Shown: positions 51,817 to 60,342 of the stretch, in pieces
Layout of the letters: each line of letters begins with the position of its first letter
How positions within the stretch are numbered: position 1 is the stretch's first letter
Origin: Kitasatospora sp. MMS16-BH015
Lineage (GTDB): Bacteria > Actinomycetota > Actinomycetes > Streptomycetales > Streptomycetaceae
Length of the DNA: 64,000 nt
Reading direction: 5' to 3'
Assembly (NCBI RefSeq): GCF_002943525.1
Contig: NZ_CP025394.1
Location: forward strand, 7,207,001-7,271,000
Notes under the pieces: generated by a model
Databases searched by the model: none
Seen by the model: the letters and a program-made list of their open reading frames with translations, nothing else
Told to the model about the DNA's origin: nothing
Made by a program: the position numbers and the translations under genes

Positions 51817-52431
51817 ATGCGTAGCTCCCTCACCGCCGCCGTCCGCCGCCGTTCCACCCTCGTGGTGGCCGCCGGTCTGGCGACCGCCTGTGCCGCCACC
51901 GTCGCGGTGGCACTGCCCGAGGACCACGCCGCTGCCGCCGTGACCACCACCCCCGTCGCAGCCCAGGCCCCGGCCGCTCCGGCCGCCCCCGCTGCCCCCG
52001 CCGCGCCGGCCCCGGCCCAGGCCCCGGCCGCGCAGGCCCCCGCCGCGCCGGCTCAGGCGCCGGCCGAGCAGCCGAAGCCCGCCGAGGAGCAGAAGGCCTC
52101 GCGCTCCGAGGACCGCCCGGCCCTCGACGCCACCGACACCAGCCCGAGCGGCGTCAAGGCGCTGGCCAAGAGCATCGTGCCGGCCGACCAGTACGCCGCC
52201 TTCAGCAACATCATCAGCCACGAGAGCAGCTGGAACATCCAGGCCACCAACGCCTCCTCCGGCGCCTACGGCCTGGCCCAGGCGCTGCCGGGCTCCAAGA
52301 TGGCCTCGGCCGGCAGTGACTGGCGCACCAACCCGGAGACCCAGATCCGCTGGGCCCTGGACTACATGAACGGCCGCTACGGCTCCCCGAACGCCGCCTG
52401 GTCCTTCTGGCAGAACCACCACTGGTACTGA
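51817..52431 (+). CDS. Secreted transglycosylase-like protein (SLT fold)
   Basis: 204 residues. Signal peptide (about 1-41), an Ala/Pro linker (about 42-85) and a compact C-terminal domain (about 105-204). The domain has IISHESSWNIQATNASSGAYGLAQALPGSKMASAGSDWRTNPETQIRWALDYMNGRYGSPNAAWSFWQNHHWY. This is the lysozyme-like SLT pattern: catalytic Glu in HESSW, then SGAYGLAQ and the AL-YM-RYGSP-AAW ending common in actinobacterial resuscitation/wall-remodelling proteins. Strong terminator follows. ATG at 51817 follows AGGAAGG. Likely cleaves peptidoglycan in growth or germination. Confidence 0.9.
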   Translation: MRSSLTAAVRRRSTLVVAAGLATACAATVAVALPEDHAAAAVTTTPVAAQAPAAPAAPAAPAAPAPAQAPAAQAPAAPAQAPAEQPKPAEEQKASRSEDRPALDATDTSPSGVKALAKSIVPADQYAAFSNIISHESSWNIQATNASSGAYGLAQALPGSKMASAGSDWRTNPETQIRWALDYMNGRYGSPNAAWSFWQNHHWY

Positions 52432-52445
52432 GCCGGCTCGGACGA

Positions 52446-52508
52446 CGAAACCCCGAGGGGCGCGAGCACCGCACACCGCTGCGGTCGCTCGCGCCCCTCG
52501 GGGTTTCG
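52446..52508. terminator. Strong bidirectional terminator
   Basis: 22-nt perfect arms (CGAAACCCCGAGGGGCGCGA plus GC, and the complement) and an internal ACCGCA/TGCGGT extension. The minus-strand operon stop lies 8 nt away and the plus-strand stop 15 nt away. AAA/TTT at the outer ends resemble a canonical intrinsic terminator in both directions. Confidence 0.9.
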
Positions 52509-52515
52509 GCGTGGC

Positions 52516-53433
52516 TCAGCCCAGGTTGTTGGTCTTCAGCCAGTCCTTGGCCACCGTGGCCGGGTCCTCCTTGTCCACCGCGACGCGCTTCATCAGCGCG
52601 GTCAGCCCGGCGGTGTCGAGCTTGCCGGAGATCGCGTTGAGAGTGGCGGTGGTGGTCGCGTCCACGGCGGACTTGTTGACCAGCGGGGTGACGTTCTGCG
52701 AGCTGAAGACGTTCTTCGGGTCCTCCAGGGTGACCAGCTTCAGCTGGACGATCTTCGGGTCGGTGGTGAAGACGTTGCCCACGTCCACCGTGCCGTCCTT
52801 GATCGCGTTGGCGGTGGTGTCGCCGGTGGGCTTCCACTCCTTGAAGGTCAGGCCGTAGGCGTCCTTGAACTGCTGCTCCTTGCGGGACTTGAACTCCGGC
52901 GGGCCGCCCACGGTGAGCGGGCCGGCGGCGGCCAGGTCGGCGATGGACTTCAGGTGCTTGGCGTCGGCGGTGGCCTGCGAGACGGTCAGCGAGTCCTTGT
53001 CCTCGGCGGCGGCCGAGTCGAGGATGGCCAGCGTCGCGGGCAGCTTCTGGAGCAGCGCGGCGTTGACGGCCTGGGTGCCGGCGGCCGTGGTCTTCGGGTC
53101 GAGGTAGCCGAGCAGCGCGCCGTTGTACTCGGGCAGCACGCTCAGCGCGCCGCTCTCCAGCTGGCCGTAGAGCACCTCGCGGCTGCCGATGTTGAACTTC
53201 TCGGTCACCTTGACGCCCTTGGCCTTGAGCGCCTGCGAGTAGATCGAGGCCAGCAGCACGTTCTCGGGGAAGTTGGCCGAGCCGACCACCACGGTCTTGC
53301 CGGAGGCGGAGCCGGCACCGGCCGAGGCGGAGCTCCCGCCGAGCGGGTCGCTGCCGCCCGAGGACGAGGAGCAGGCCGCCGCGCCCGCCAGCAGGGCGAG
53401 GGCGGTGGCGGTACGGAGCACACGGGAGATCAT
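52516..53433 (-). CDS. Glycine betaine/osmoprotectant ABC transporter substrate-binding lipoprotein
   Basis: 305 residues, OpuAC-like. Lipobox signal (ATALALLAGAAAC, Cys 21), Ser/Gly linker, then binding protein: VVVGSANFPENVLLASIYSQALKAKGVKVTEKFNIGSREVLYGQLESGALSVLPEYNGALLGYL is the typical start of the OpuC/ProX fold. VGNVFTTDPKIVQLKLVTLEDPKNVFSSQNVTPLVN is the typical end. It binds quaternary amines such as betaine or choline outside the membrane. It is the last gene of a four-gene operon and 42 nt after the permease gene. Confidence 0.93.
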   Translation of the reverse strand: MISRVLRTATALALLAGAAACSSSSGGSDPLGGSSASAGAGSASGKTVVVGSANFPENVLLASIYSQALKAKGVKVTEKFNIGSREVLYGQLESGALSVLPEYNGALLGYLDPKTTAAGTQAVNAALLQKLPATLAILDSAAAEDKDSLTVSQATADAKHLKSIADLAAAGPLTVGGPPEFKSRKEQQFKDAYGLTFKEWKPTGDTTANAIKDGTVDVGNVFTTDPKIVQLKLVTLEDPKNVFSSQNVTPLVNKSAVDATTTATLNAISGKLDTAGLTALMKRVAVDKEDPATVAKDWLKTNNLG

Positions 53434-53475
53434 CGGGCGTCCTTCTGGGTCGGGTCGGGCGGAGCGGGGAGCGTC

Positions 53476-54162
53476 TCAGCCCCGGCGGGCGGCCGCGCGC
53501 TGGGCGCGCAGGCCGGCCGGGAGGCCGTAGCGGAGCAGGGCCGCGAAGAACAGCTGGGCGGCGACGGCGAGCAGCACCACGAGCAGGGCGCCGCCGACCG
53601 TCGCGGGGAAGTCCTTGGTGGCCAACCCGTCGATCACGTACCGGCCGAGGCCGCCGAGGCCCACGTAGGCGGCCACCGTGGCGGTGGCGATCACCTGGAC
53701 GGTGGCGGTGCGCAGGCCCGCGATCAGGGTGGGCAGGGCGGCCGGGAGGCAGACCCCGAACAGGACCTGACGGTGCGTCAGGCCGATGCCCCGGGCCGCG
53801 TCGCGCAGCTCGGGGTCGGTGCCCCGGATGCCCTCCACGGTGGCCACCAGCAGCGGCGGGGCGGCCAGCGCCACCAGCGGCACGAGCACCGCCGTGGAGC
53901 CGACCCCGGCCAGCAGCACGGTGAGCGTGACCAGGCCCAGGGTGGGCAGCGCGCGGGCCACCCCGGTCAGCGTGGTCACCGCGACGGCGCCGCGCCCGGT
54001 GTAGCCGATCAAGAGCCCGAGCGGCACGGCGAGCAGCACCGACCAGAGCAGCGCCTCGCCGCTGAAGGCCAGGTGCTCGGCGATCCGGTGGGTGATCGCG
54101 TCCGGGCCGCTCTGCCGGGCCGGGGCGGTGAAGAAGGTGTTCAGCCAGTCGAGCCAGTTCAC
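53476..54162 (-). CDS. Osmoprotectant ABC transporter permease
   Basis: 228 residues, about six transmembrane helices. The EAA-like loop is GTDPELRDAARGIGLTHRQVLFGVCLPAALPTLIAGLRTATVQVIATATVAAYVGLGGLG. GTG start at 54162 overlaps the upstream permease stop by 4 bp. Together with the gene at 54159 it forms a heteromeric membrane channel for the ATPase at 54817, as in OpuCB/OpuCD systems. Confidence 0.93.
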   Translation of the reverse strand: MNWLDWLNTFFTAPARQSGPDAITHRIAEHLAFSGEALLWSVLLAVPLGLLIGYTGRGAVAVTTLTGVARALPTLGLVTLTVLLAGVGSTAVLVPLVALAAPPLLVATVEGIRGTDPELRDAARGIGLTHRQVLFGVCLPAALPTLIAGLRTATVQVIATATVAAYVGLGGLGRYVIDGLATKDFPATVGGALLVVLLAVAAQLFFAALLRYGLPAGLRAQRAAARRG

Positions 54163-54827
54163 CGCGCGGCCCCCTTCGGACGGACGGCCCAGGGGGCGAG
54201 CAGCCGGCGGGCCAGCACCAGGAGCAGGTCGGTGACCAGCGCCAGCAGGGCCACCAGCACGATGCCGGCCAGGATCGGGGTGGTGAAGGTGCGCTGGAAG
54301 CCGTCGGTGAAGAGGTAGCCGAGGCCGCCCTGGCCGACCAGCGCGCCGACGGCCGCCAGCGAGATGCTGGAGACGGCCGCCACCCGCAGGCCGGAGAACA
54401 GGTACGGCACGGCGGCGGGCAGCTCCACGGCGGCGAGGCGCCGCCAGGGGCCGTACCCCATCGCGGTGGCCGCCTGCCGCACCGGCTCCGGCACCGACCG
54501 CAGGCCGTCCACCACGGTGGGCAGCAGCACGGCCAGCGCGTACCCGGTCAGCGGCACCATCACGGTGGCCTGGGTGGCCAGCCCGGTGTACGGGATCAGG
54601 ATCACGAACAGCGCCAGCGAGGGCAGCGCGTACACCACGTTGAAGACCGCCGAGACCGGCTGGTAGAGCCGGGGCAGCCGGGCGCAGAGCAGCCCCAGGG
54701 GCAGGGCGATCAGCAGGGCGATCAGCACCGGCACCAGGGCGAGTCGGGCATGGGTGAGGGTGAGCGAGAGCAGGTACGAGAGGTGGTCGCCGATCCAGTA
54801 CCAGCGGACCAGCGGTTCACCGTCCAT
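54159..54827 (-). CDS. Osmoprotectant ABC transporter permease
   Basis: 222 residues, about five to six helices. SVPEPVRQAATAMGYGPWRRLAAVELPAAVPYLFSGLRVAAVSSISLAAVGALVGQGGLGYLF is the EAA loop contacting the ATPase. ATG at 54827 overlaps the ATPase gene end by 11 nt, and its stop overlaps the next permease start by 4 bp. Paralogous to the following gene. Confidence 0.93.
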   Translation of the reverse strand: MDGEPLVRWYWIGDHLSYLLSLTLTHARLALVPVLIALLIALPLGLLCARLPRLYQPVSAVFNVVYALPSLALFVILIPYTGLATQATVMVPLTGYALAVLLPTVVDGLRSVPEPVRQAATAMGYGPWRRLAAVELPAAVPYLFSGLRVAAVSSISLAAVGALVGQGGLGYLFTDGFQRTFTTPILAGIVLVALLALVTDLLLVLARRLLAPWAVRPKGAAR

Positions 54828-55962
54828 CGGCGCTCTCCGGCTCCTCGACGGGCCCGGTCGTGCTCTCGGCCCCGGTCTTGCCCGTGGGCCCGCCTGTGCC
54901 CGTCGGCCGGCCCGTGCCCGTGGGCCCGCCCGTGCTCGCGGGCTCCGCGAGGGCGGCCAGCACGGCGGCCCGGTCGGCCGCGCCGACGGCGCGGCCGGTG
55001 GCGTCCACCGCCACCGCGAGGGCGGTGGGGGAGAGCACGGCGGCGTCCAGGGCGGAGCGCAGGGTATCGGTGGCGGGGTGGAAGACGGGCACGTCCTGGC
55101 GGCGGCCGTCGGTGTGCCGCCACTCGGTGGGGCGGCCCTCGGCGTCCGTGGTCAGCTGCCAACCACCGTGCCGCAGTGGGCCGTTGATCGGCTGCACGGT
55201 GACGGAGGCGGCCGGGCGCAGGCCGAGGCCGCGCAGGCCGCGGTCACGGCCGAGGAAGGCGGCCACGCCCTCGTCCGCCGGGGCGGTCAACAGGGTGTGC
55301 GGGTCGGCGAGTTGGGCGATCCGGCCGTGCTCGCGCAGCACCACGATCTGGTCGCCGAGCCGCACCGCCTCCTCGATGTCGTGCGTGACGAACAGCACGG
55401 TCTTGTTCAACTCGTTCTGCAGTCGCAGCAGTTCCTCCTGGAGCCCGGCCCGCACCACCGGGTCGACGGCGCTGAACGGCTCGTCCATCAGCAGCACCGG
55501 CGGATCGGCCGCCAGCGCCCGGGCCACCCCGACGCGCTGCTGCTGGCCGCCGGAGAGCTGGAAGGGGTACCGCCGCGCCGTCTCGGGCGGCAGACCGACC
55601 AGCTCCAGCAGCTCGGCGGCCCGGGCCCGGGCCCGCTTGCGGTCCCAGCCGAGCAGCCGCGGCACGGTCGCCACGTTGTCGATCACCCGGCGGTGCGGGA
55701 AGAGCCCGGCCTGCTGGATGACGTACCCGATGCCGCGCCGCAGCTTGGCGGCGGGCAGCCCGGCCACGTCGGCGCCGTCGAGCAGCACCCGGCCCGCCGT
55801 CGGCTCGACCATCCGGTTGACCATCCGCAGCAGGGTGGTCTTCCCGCAGCCGGAGGGGCCCACGAGTACGGTTATTCGCCCGGCGGGCACGTCCAGGTCT
55901 AGCCCCTCGACGGCGATGGTGCCGTCGGGGTGGCGCTTGGCCGCGCCGTCGAATCTGATCAC
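54817..55962 (-). CDS. Osmoprotectant ABC transporter ATP-binding protein with CBS-like tail
   Basis: 381 residues. Walker A GPSGCGKTT, signature QLSGGQQQRVGVARALA, Walker B VLLMDEPFSAVD and the H-loop FVTHDIEEAVRLGD are intact. After the ATPase (about 1-240) comes a degenerate CBS-domain region (about 270-345), the ionic-strength sensor of OpuA/OpuC transporters. The C-terminus is a low-complexity Gly/Thr/Pro repeat (STGGPTGTGRPTGTGGPTGK) encoded by short tandem repeats. First gene of the operon; no regulator adjacent. Confidence 0.94.
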   Translation of the reverse strand: MIRFDGAAKRHPDGTIAVEGLDLDVPAGRITVLVGPSGCGKTTLLRMVNRMVEPTAGRVLLDGADVAGLPAAKLRRGIGYVIQQAGLFPHRRVIDNVATVPRLLGWDRKRARARAAELLELVGLPPETARRYPFQLSGGQQQRVGVARALAADPPVLLMDEPFSAVDPVVRAGLQEELLRLQNELNKTVLFVTHDIEEAVRLGDQIVVLREHGRIAQLADPHTLLTAPADEGVAAFLGRDRGLRGLGLRPAASVTVQPINGPLRHGGWQLTTDAEGRPTEWRHTDGRRQDVPVFHPATDTLRSALDAAVLSPTALAVAVDATGRAVGAADRAAVLAALAEPASTGGPTGTGRPTGTGGPTGKTGAESTTGPVEEPESADGR

Positions 55963-56096
55963 GAACCGATCCTAAACTTCGGCGCGGTGCGCCGTACGGA
56001 GCTTCTGGTCTGACAGTGTGTCGGGACCGGTGTCGCCTGCCCGGAGCCCGGGCGGGCGAAACCTTGAGCCACGTCACACCATCAGGTCGTACCCGG

Positions 56097-56474
56097 TCAG
56101 GCGGTGGGCAGTCCGGCTGCGGCCCAGGCCACGAAGCCGCCCGCCAGGTCGGTGGCCCGGGTCAGCCCGAGCTCGCGGAGCGAGGCCGCGGCCAGGCTGG
56201 AGGCGTACCCCTCGGAGCAGACCACGATCACTTCCAGCTCGTAGCCGGTGGCCTCCGGGATGCGGTGGCTGCCCACCGGGTCGAGCCGCCACTCCAGCAC
56301 GTTCCGCTCGATCACCAGCGCCCCGGGGATCGACCCCTCCCGGGCCCGCTGCGCCTCCGGCCGGATGTCCACCAGCAGCGCACCCCGGCCGGCCGCCTCG
56401 TGCGCCTCGCGCGGCTCCGGCCGGTGCACCCCGGCCCTGGACCGCTCCACCAACTGCTCCACCGTCGTCACCAC
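56097..56474 (-). CDS. Rhodanese-domain protein
   Basis: 125 residues, single rhodanese fold. The active-site loop VIVVCSEGYASSLAAASLRELG has the sulphur-carrying Cys in CSEGYAS, and LLVDIRPEAQRAREGSIPGALVIERN is the typical N-terminal block. GTG start at 56474 lies inside the cysteine dioxygenase gene end (7-nt overlap), so the two are translated together. With a cysteine dioxygenase partner, it probably handles sulphur released in cysteine oxidation. Confidence 0.92.
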   Translation of the reverse strand: MVTTVEQLVERSRAGVHRPEPREAHEAAGRGALLVDIRPEAQRAREGSIPGALVIERNVLEWRLDPVGSHRIPEATGYELEVIVVCSEGYASSLAAASLRELGLTRATDLAGGFVAWAAAGLPTA

Positions 56475-56986
56475 TGCTCAGGCCCTTCGGTCGCGGTGCG
56501 GACCAGCCCGGCGGCCCGCAGTTCGTAACGGGTCATCTCGTTCAGCGGCGGCGAGTACGCGTGCAGCGTGACGGCCGGGCCGGCGGAGGTGTTGCGGATG
56601 TCGTGCAGGTACTCCGGCCCGAAGGCCCGCGCGGTCCCCGAGCCCACCCGGCGGGTGGTGAGCGCCCCCTGGGCGCCGAACGAGTACTCCTCCAGCTCGC
56701 CGAGCGCCACCGTGAACGCCCCGCGCGAGCCGCCGTGGTCGTGGAAGCCGGTGGACTGCCCCGGCAGCCAGCTGATCAGCCAGACCTCGTGGTCCTCGGT
56801 CAGCACGACCCGTTCGTACCAGCGCTCGCCGGCCGAGAGTCGCACCCGGTGCAGCCACTCCGCGGGCCGCTCGGCCAGCTCGGTGACGATCCGGCGCAGC
56901 GCGGCGGGCGAGAGCGGGGCCGGCGCGGCGGTGGTGGCGGTCGGGGCGGCGGTGGCGCTCGGGGCGATGGCGAGTTCGACGGTCAT
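56468..56986 (-). CDS. Type I cysteine dioxygenase
   Basis: 172 residues, cupin fold. Oxidises cysteine to cysteine sulfinate with Fe(II). STGFHDHGGSRGAFTVALGELEEYSF gives HxH plus following residues, and YLHDIRNTSAGPAVTLHAYSPPL gives the third His and the family's C-terminal block. The bacterial CDO architecture is standard, with an unusual Ala/Thr/Pro-rich first 25 residues. A Cys-rich leader peptide lies 148 nt upstream. Operon with the rhodanese gene. Confidence 0.93.
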   Translation of the reverse strand: MTVELAIAPSATAAPTATTAAPAPLSPAALRRIVTELAERPAEWLHRVRLSAGERWYERVVLTEDHEVWLISWLPGQSTGFHDHGGSRGAFTVALGELEEYSFGAQGALTTRRVGSGTARAFGPEYLHDIRNTSAGPAVTLHAYSPPLNEMTRYELRAAGLVRTATEGPEQW

Positions 56987-57134
56987 GGGTCACCTCGGAC
57001 AGGGGTGGGCGACGGATACGCGGGGGTGCCGGCTGCGCGGGGGTACGGCGGTATGGCGGTACGCGGGTACGGGGTGCGCGGCGGTGCGGGTCAGGCCCCG
57101 GAGCAGATCTCACGGGGTGGAGCGGGACGAACCG

Positions 57135-57212
57135 TCAGCAGGCACACATGTCGCTCGCCTGGCGTCGCAGATCGACGTGCAGGCGGCAGACCAGATGGGT
57201 GCCGGTGTCCAT
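57135..57212 (-). CDS. 25-residue Cys-containing leader peptide
   Basis: ATG 57212 to TGA 57135 encodes a peptide starting MDTGTHLV and continuing CRLHVDLRRQASDMCAC. This is the pattern of the putative leader peptides in streptomycetes that precede sulphur and cysteine genes (R-L-H-V-D-L-R-R-Q-A-S, then clustered Cys). Cys codons at residues 9, 23 and 25 lie near the end, so ribosome stalling under low cysteinyl-tRNA could change RNA folding before the dioxygenase gene 148 nt downstream. Too short for standard gene callers. Confidence 0.85.
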   Translation of the reverse strand: MDTGTHLVCRLHVDLRRQASDMCAC

Positions 57213-57284
57213 GCGCTGATCGTGACCGAGGCCGTCGGGCAGGTCAAGCACCGTCCGAGGTGTGGACCAGTGTGTCCACGGAGC

Positions 57285-57323
57285 AGGACGGCCCGCCCCG
57301 TGGGAGAAGGGGCGGGCCGTCCT
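57285..57323. terminator. Terminator upstream of the cysteine leader
   Basis: 15-bp perfect inverted repeat (AGGACGGCCCGCCCC and complement) with a 9-nt loop. It should end transcription from the lipoprotein genes at 57416-58062 before the cysteine dioxygenase leader begins. Confidence 0.85.
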
Positions 57324-57415
57324 GGTGAGGCGCAGCTGACGCTGTCGGTCACCGGCGCGGTCGGGTGCGCGGGCGGTCGGAGCGTCGGTGTGGGTGTCCG
57401 TCAGCTGGGCCGGGC

Positions 57416-57667
57416 TCAGTTGTTCTGGCCGGCGTCGGATTCGGCCTGGGCGGCGGCGCTCTCGGCGCCGTCCACCTTCTGCTGCATCTCCTGGAGCTGC
57501 TGGGAGTCGGCCTGCCCGGCGCCGGCCGAGGAGGTGCTCGCGGGCTGCTGCTCGGCCTGGCCGCCGCCCTGGTGGGTCGGGCCGCAGGCGGTGAGCAGCA
57601 GGCCGGTGCCGAGCAGCAGGGCGGCGAGGGCGGCCCCGGTGCTGCGGCGGGTGCGGTGGGTCCTCAC
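57416..57667 (-). CDS. Small lipoprotein, coiled-coil-like
   Basis: 83 residues with GTG at 57667, which overlaps the upstream gene's stop by 4 bp (GTGA). Lipobox signal (GAALAALLLGTGLLLTAC) and then a Gln/Ala/Glu-rich helix (DSQQLQEMQQKVDGAESAAAQAESDAGQNN) that could form a coiled coil. No family recognised. Probably partner of the secreted protein encoded before it. Confidence 0.75.
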   Translation of the reverse strand: MRTHRTRRSTGAALAALLLGTGLLLTACGPTHQGGGQAEQQPASTSSAGAGQADSQQLQEMQQKVDGAESAAAQAESDAGQNN

Positions 57668-58062
57668 TTGGCGGCCGCCGAGTAGCCCTGGGCGGAGCAC
57701 CAGCCGGCCACCGACTTGAGGTCGGCCTGGCGGGTCTCCAGGGTGGGCACCAGGCTCTTGCGGAAGGTCAGCCGGTCGTTGAGGTAGGTGTAGACCTCGG
57801 TGTGGCCGGCGGCCTTGGCGTCGGCCACCCGCTGGGTGAGGCGGGCCACCGAGCCGGCCACGGTGGCGTCGCCGTTGAGCCGCTTGAGCGAGGCGTCCAC
57901 CCGGGCCTCGGTCTTCGGCAGGCGCTTGCAGATGCCCTTGGCCCCGTCGCCGGTCGGCGCCTTGGCTGCGGGCGAGGCGGTGTCGGCCTGGGCGGGGGCG
58001 GTGGCGAGCAGCGCCCCGGCCAGGGTGAGGGCGGCGGTCACGGCGGCGGTGCGTCGGTTCAC
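57664..58062 (-). CDS. Small secreted helical protein
   Basis: 132 residues. Sec signal (about 1-26). The mature part has KGICKRLPKTEARVDASLKRLNGDATVAGSVARLTQRVADAKAAGHTEVYTYLNDRLTFRKSLVPTLETRQADLKSVAGWCSAQ. It is a helical hairpin closed by one Cys pair (GIC and GWC). GTG start at 58062. It is coupled by 4-bp overlap to the small lipoprotein and lies 106 nt downstream of the sensor kinase gene, so it may belong to that regulon. Unknown family. Confidence 0.78.
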   Translation of the reverse strand: MNRRTAAVTAALTLAGALLATAPAQADTASPAAKAPTGDGAKGICKRLPKTEARVDASLKRLNGDATVAGSVARLTQRVADAKAAGHTEVYTYLNDRLTFRKSLVPTLETRQADLKSVAGWCSAQGYSAAAK

Positions 58063-58168
58063 GGCGGTGTCTCCTTCGATCCCAACTCGGTTGGTCGGTC
58101 CAACGGAGCAGGACGGTAGACCCCGTTCTTGTGGATTCCTTGTGGGTCTCCGGGGGCGCGGTCGGGCC

Positions 58169-59623
58169 TCACAGCCAGCCGTGGACGGCGGGGAGTCGGA
58201 GGGTGGGGGCGTCGGCCCGGAGCAGCGGGAGGCGGAGCTCGAAGCGGGTGCCGGGGCCCTCGGCCGGGGTGGTGACGGTGACGGTGCCGCGGTGCAGGGC
58301 GGCCTGCTGGGCCACCAGGGTGAGGCCCAGGCCCGAGCCGGGGCTGCCGGGGCGGTGGTGGAAGCGGTGGAAGACGGCCTCGCGCTCGGCGGGCGGGATG
58401 CCGGGGCCCCGGTCCTCCACGGTGAGCAGGGCCCGGGCGGTGCCGTCCCGGCCGGTGCCGGCCTGGAGGCGGACGCGGATCCGGGCCGGTTCGCCGGGCT
58501 GGTGGCCGTGCACCACGGCGTTGGTCAGCAGATTGGCCACCAGGATCCGCAGGCCCGCCTCCCAGCCGAACACCCGCACCTCGCCGGGCAGTTCGGCGTG
58601 CAGCTCGGCCTCCGGGTGGCTGCGCCGGGCGGCGGTGACGGCGGAGTCGACCAACTCGGCCAGCTCCACCGGTCCGAAGGCGGAGACCTCCACCAACTCG
58701 CCCTGGGCGAGCATCCGCAGAGCGGTGAGCAGCTCCAGCATCCGGGCGTGGTCGCGCTGCAGGTCGGCCAGGATCTCGGCCCGCTCGGCGGCCGGCAGAT
58801 CGGGGTGGGCGGCCAGCACGTCCAGATCGGTGCGCATGCTCATCAGCGGGGTGCGCAGCTCGTGCGAGGCGGTCGCGGAGAAGGAGCGGGCGGTGTCCAG
58901 CGCCTGGCTGGTACGGGCCGCCTGCTCCTCGTACCGGGTGAGCAACCCGGCGATGGAGCCGGAGAGTTCGTCCACCTCGGCGATGTTGACCGGGGTGGCG
59001 GTGAAGGCGGCCGGCCCGGCGCCCGGGTCGAGCTCGGCGGCCCGGCGGCTGAGCCGCCGCACCGAGGCGGTGGCCCGCCCGGCCAGCCCGTACGCGAGCA
59101 GGCCGGAGACCGGTGCGGCGACCAGCGCCACGAACAGCACCCGGCCGCGGACGGCCGACAGCTGCGGGTCGGTGGCGGTGGCGGGGACGAACAGCCGCAG
59201 GGTGCCCGGCGCCGCGCCGTTCACCGGCACCGACTCCGCGAGCATGCGCCAACTGTGGCCCTTGGCACGGACGGTGACCGGACCGCCCGGGGTGTCGGCG
59301 GCGAGCTGCAGGGAGTCCGGCGGCTGCGGACCGGCCGTGAGCAGCACCGTGCCGTCGGCGCTGGTCACCCGGATGCCCGCGTCCAGCGCGTCGTCCAGCA
59401 CCTTGCGGTGCTGGTTCTGCTCCACCTTCTGCCGGTCGTCGCGCTCGGCGATCAGCAGGGCCCGGATGTCGGGCAGCACGGCGGCGGCGCGGCTCTGGAG
59501 GCGGGTGTCCTGCTGGTGGTGCAGGTCGCGGTTGACCAGGCCGAGCACGGTCAGGCCGGCGGCCAGCACCAGGAGCGGCACGACCACGGTCACCGAGAGC
59601 GCGATCCGGGTGGCGAGTCTCAT
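58169..59623 (-). CDS. Sensor histidine kinase, HAMP/HisKA type
   Basis: 484 residues. Two transmembrane helices (about 7-30 and 163-185) enclose a sensor of about 130 residues. Then HAMP (about 186-245), HisKA (TARSFSATASHELRTPLMSMRTDLDVLA, phospho-acceptor His in SHELRTPL) and HATPase (NLLTNAVVHG, VEDRGPGIP, HRPGSPGSGLGLTLVAQQ). The ATG overlaps the response regulator stop by 4 bp (ATGA). The external domain is unique, and its signal is unknown. The genes for a small secreted protein and a lipoprotein directly downstream might be targets. Confidence 0.94.
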   Translation of the reverse strand: MRLATRIALSVTVVVPLLVLAAGLTVLGLVNRDLHHQQDTRLQSRAAAVLPDIRALLIAERDDRQKVEQNQHRKVLDDALDAGIRVTSADGTVLLTAGPQPPDSLQLAADTPGGPVTVRAKGHSWRMLAESVPVNGAAPGTLRLFVPATATDPQLSAVRGRVLFVALVAAPVSGLLAYGLAGRATASVRRLSRRAAELDPGAGPAAFTATPVNIAEVDELSGSIAGLLTRYEEQAARTSQALDTARSFSATASHELRTPLMSMRTDLDVLAAHPDLPAAERAEILADLQRDHARMLELLTALRMLAQGELVEVSAFGPVELAELVDSAVTAARRSHPEAELHAELPGEVRVFGWEAGLRILVANLLTNAVVHGHQPGEPARIRVRLQAGTGRDGTARALLTVEDRGPGIPPAEREAVFHRFHHRPGSPGSGLGLTLVAQQAALHRGTVTVTTPAEGPGTRFELRLPLLRADAPTLRLPAVHGWL

Positions 59624-60342
59624 GGCCGGCCTCCGTTCGCGGGCTCCGGCAGGCGGAGCACGAAGCCCACGCCCCGGACGGTGTGGATCAGCCGGGGGTG
59701 GCCGCCCGCCTCCAGCTTGCGGCGCAGGTAGCTGACGAAGGTGTCCACGGCGTCGGTGCGCACGTCGAAGTCGTAGCCCCAGACCCGGTCCAGCAGCTGG
59801 TCGCGGGTGAGCACGATCCCGGCGTTCCGCACCAGCTGCTCCAGCAGCTCGAACTCGCGTCTCGTGAGCCGGAGTTCGACGCCCTCGCGGCGGGCCTGCC
59901 GGGTGGCCGGATCGATCTCCAGCGGTCCGGCCCGGAGCACCCCCGAGGGGGCCTGGGCCGGACGGCGGCGGAGCAGGGCGTGCAGCCGGAGCACCAGCTC
60001 CTCCAGTGCGAAGGGCTTGACCAGGTAGTCGTCGGCCCCCGCCTGGAGCCCGGCCACCCGGTCGGTCACCTCGTCGAGGGCGGAGAGCATCAGCACCGGG
60101 GTCTCGTCGCCCCGGGCGCGCAGCGTGCGGCAGACCTCGGTGCCGGTCAGCCCGGGCATCGTCACGTCCAGCACCACCACGTCCGGCGCGGCCGGCCCGG
60201 TCAGCGCGGCGAGGGCGGCCGGGCCGTCGGCCGCCAGCTGCACGGCGAATCCGCTGAGGCGCAGCCCGCGCTCCAGCGAGCGGCGGATGGCCGCGTCGTC
60301 GTCGGCCACCAGCACCCGCCCGGCGTTCGGTGGGCTCGTCAT
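59620..60342 (-). CDS. OmpR-family response regulator
   Basis: 240 residues. Receiver (about 9-122): VLVADDDAAIRR, VVVLDVTMPGLTG (phospho-Asp), MLSALDEVTDRVAGLQAGADDYLVKPF. DNA-binding wHTH (about 135-232): LRLTRREFELLEQLVRNAGIVLTRDQLLDRVWGYDFDVRTDAVDTFVSYLRRKLE, then VRGVGFVLR. First gene of the operon, partner of the kinase at 58169. Divergent from the GlsB-like gene. Confidence 0.95.
   Translation of the reverse strand: MTSPPNAGRVLVADDDAAIRRSLERGLRLSGFAVQLAADGPAALAALTGPAAPDVVVLDVTMPGLTGTEVCRTLRARGDETPVLMLSALDEVTDRVAGLQAGADDYLVKPFALEELVLRLHALLRRRPAQAPSGVLRAGPLEIDPATRQARREGVELRLTRREFELLEQLVRNAGIVLTRDQLLDRVWGYDFDVRTDAVDTFVSYLRRKLEAGGHPRLIHTVRGVGFVLRLPEPANGGRP

Noticed and set aside
57110-57352. 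80-residue minus-strand frame overlapping the leader peptide
   Set aside because: It has no ribosome site and a random-looking sequence, and it spans the terminator. The 25-residue leader in another frame matches a known leader pattern.
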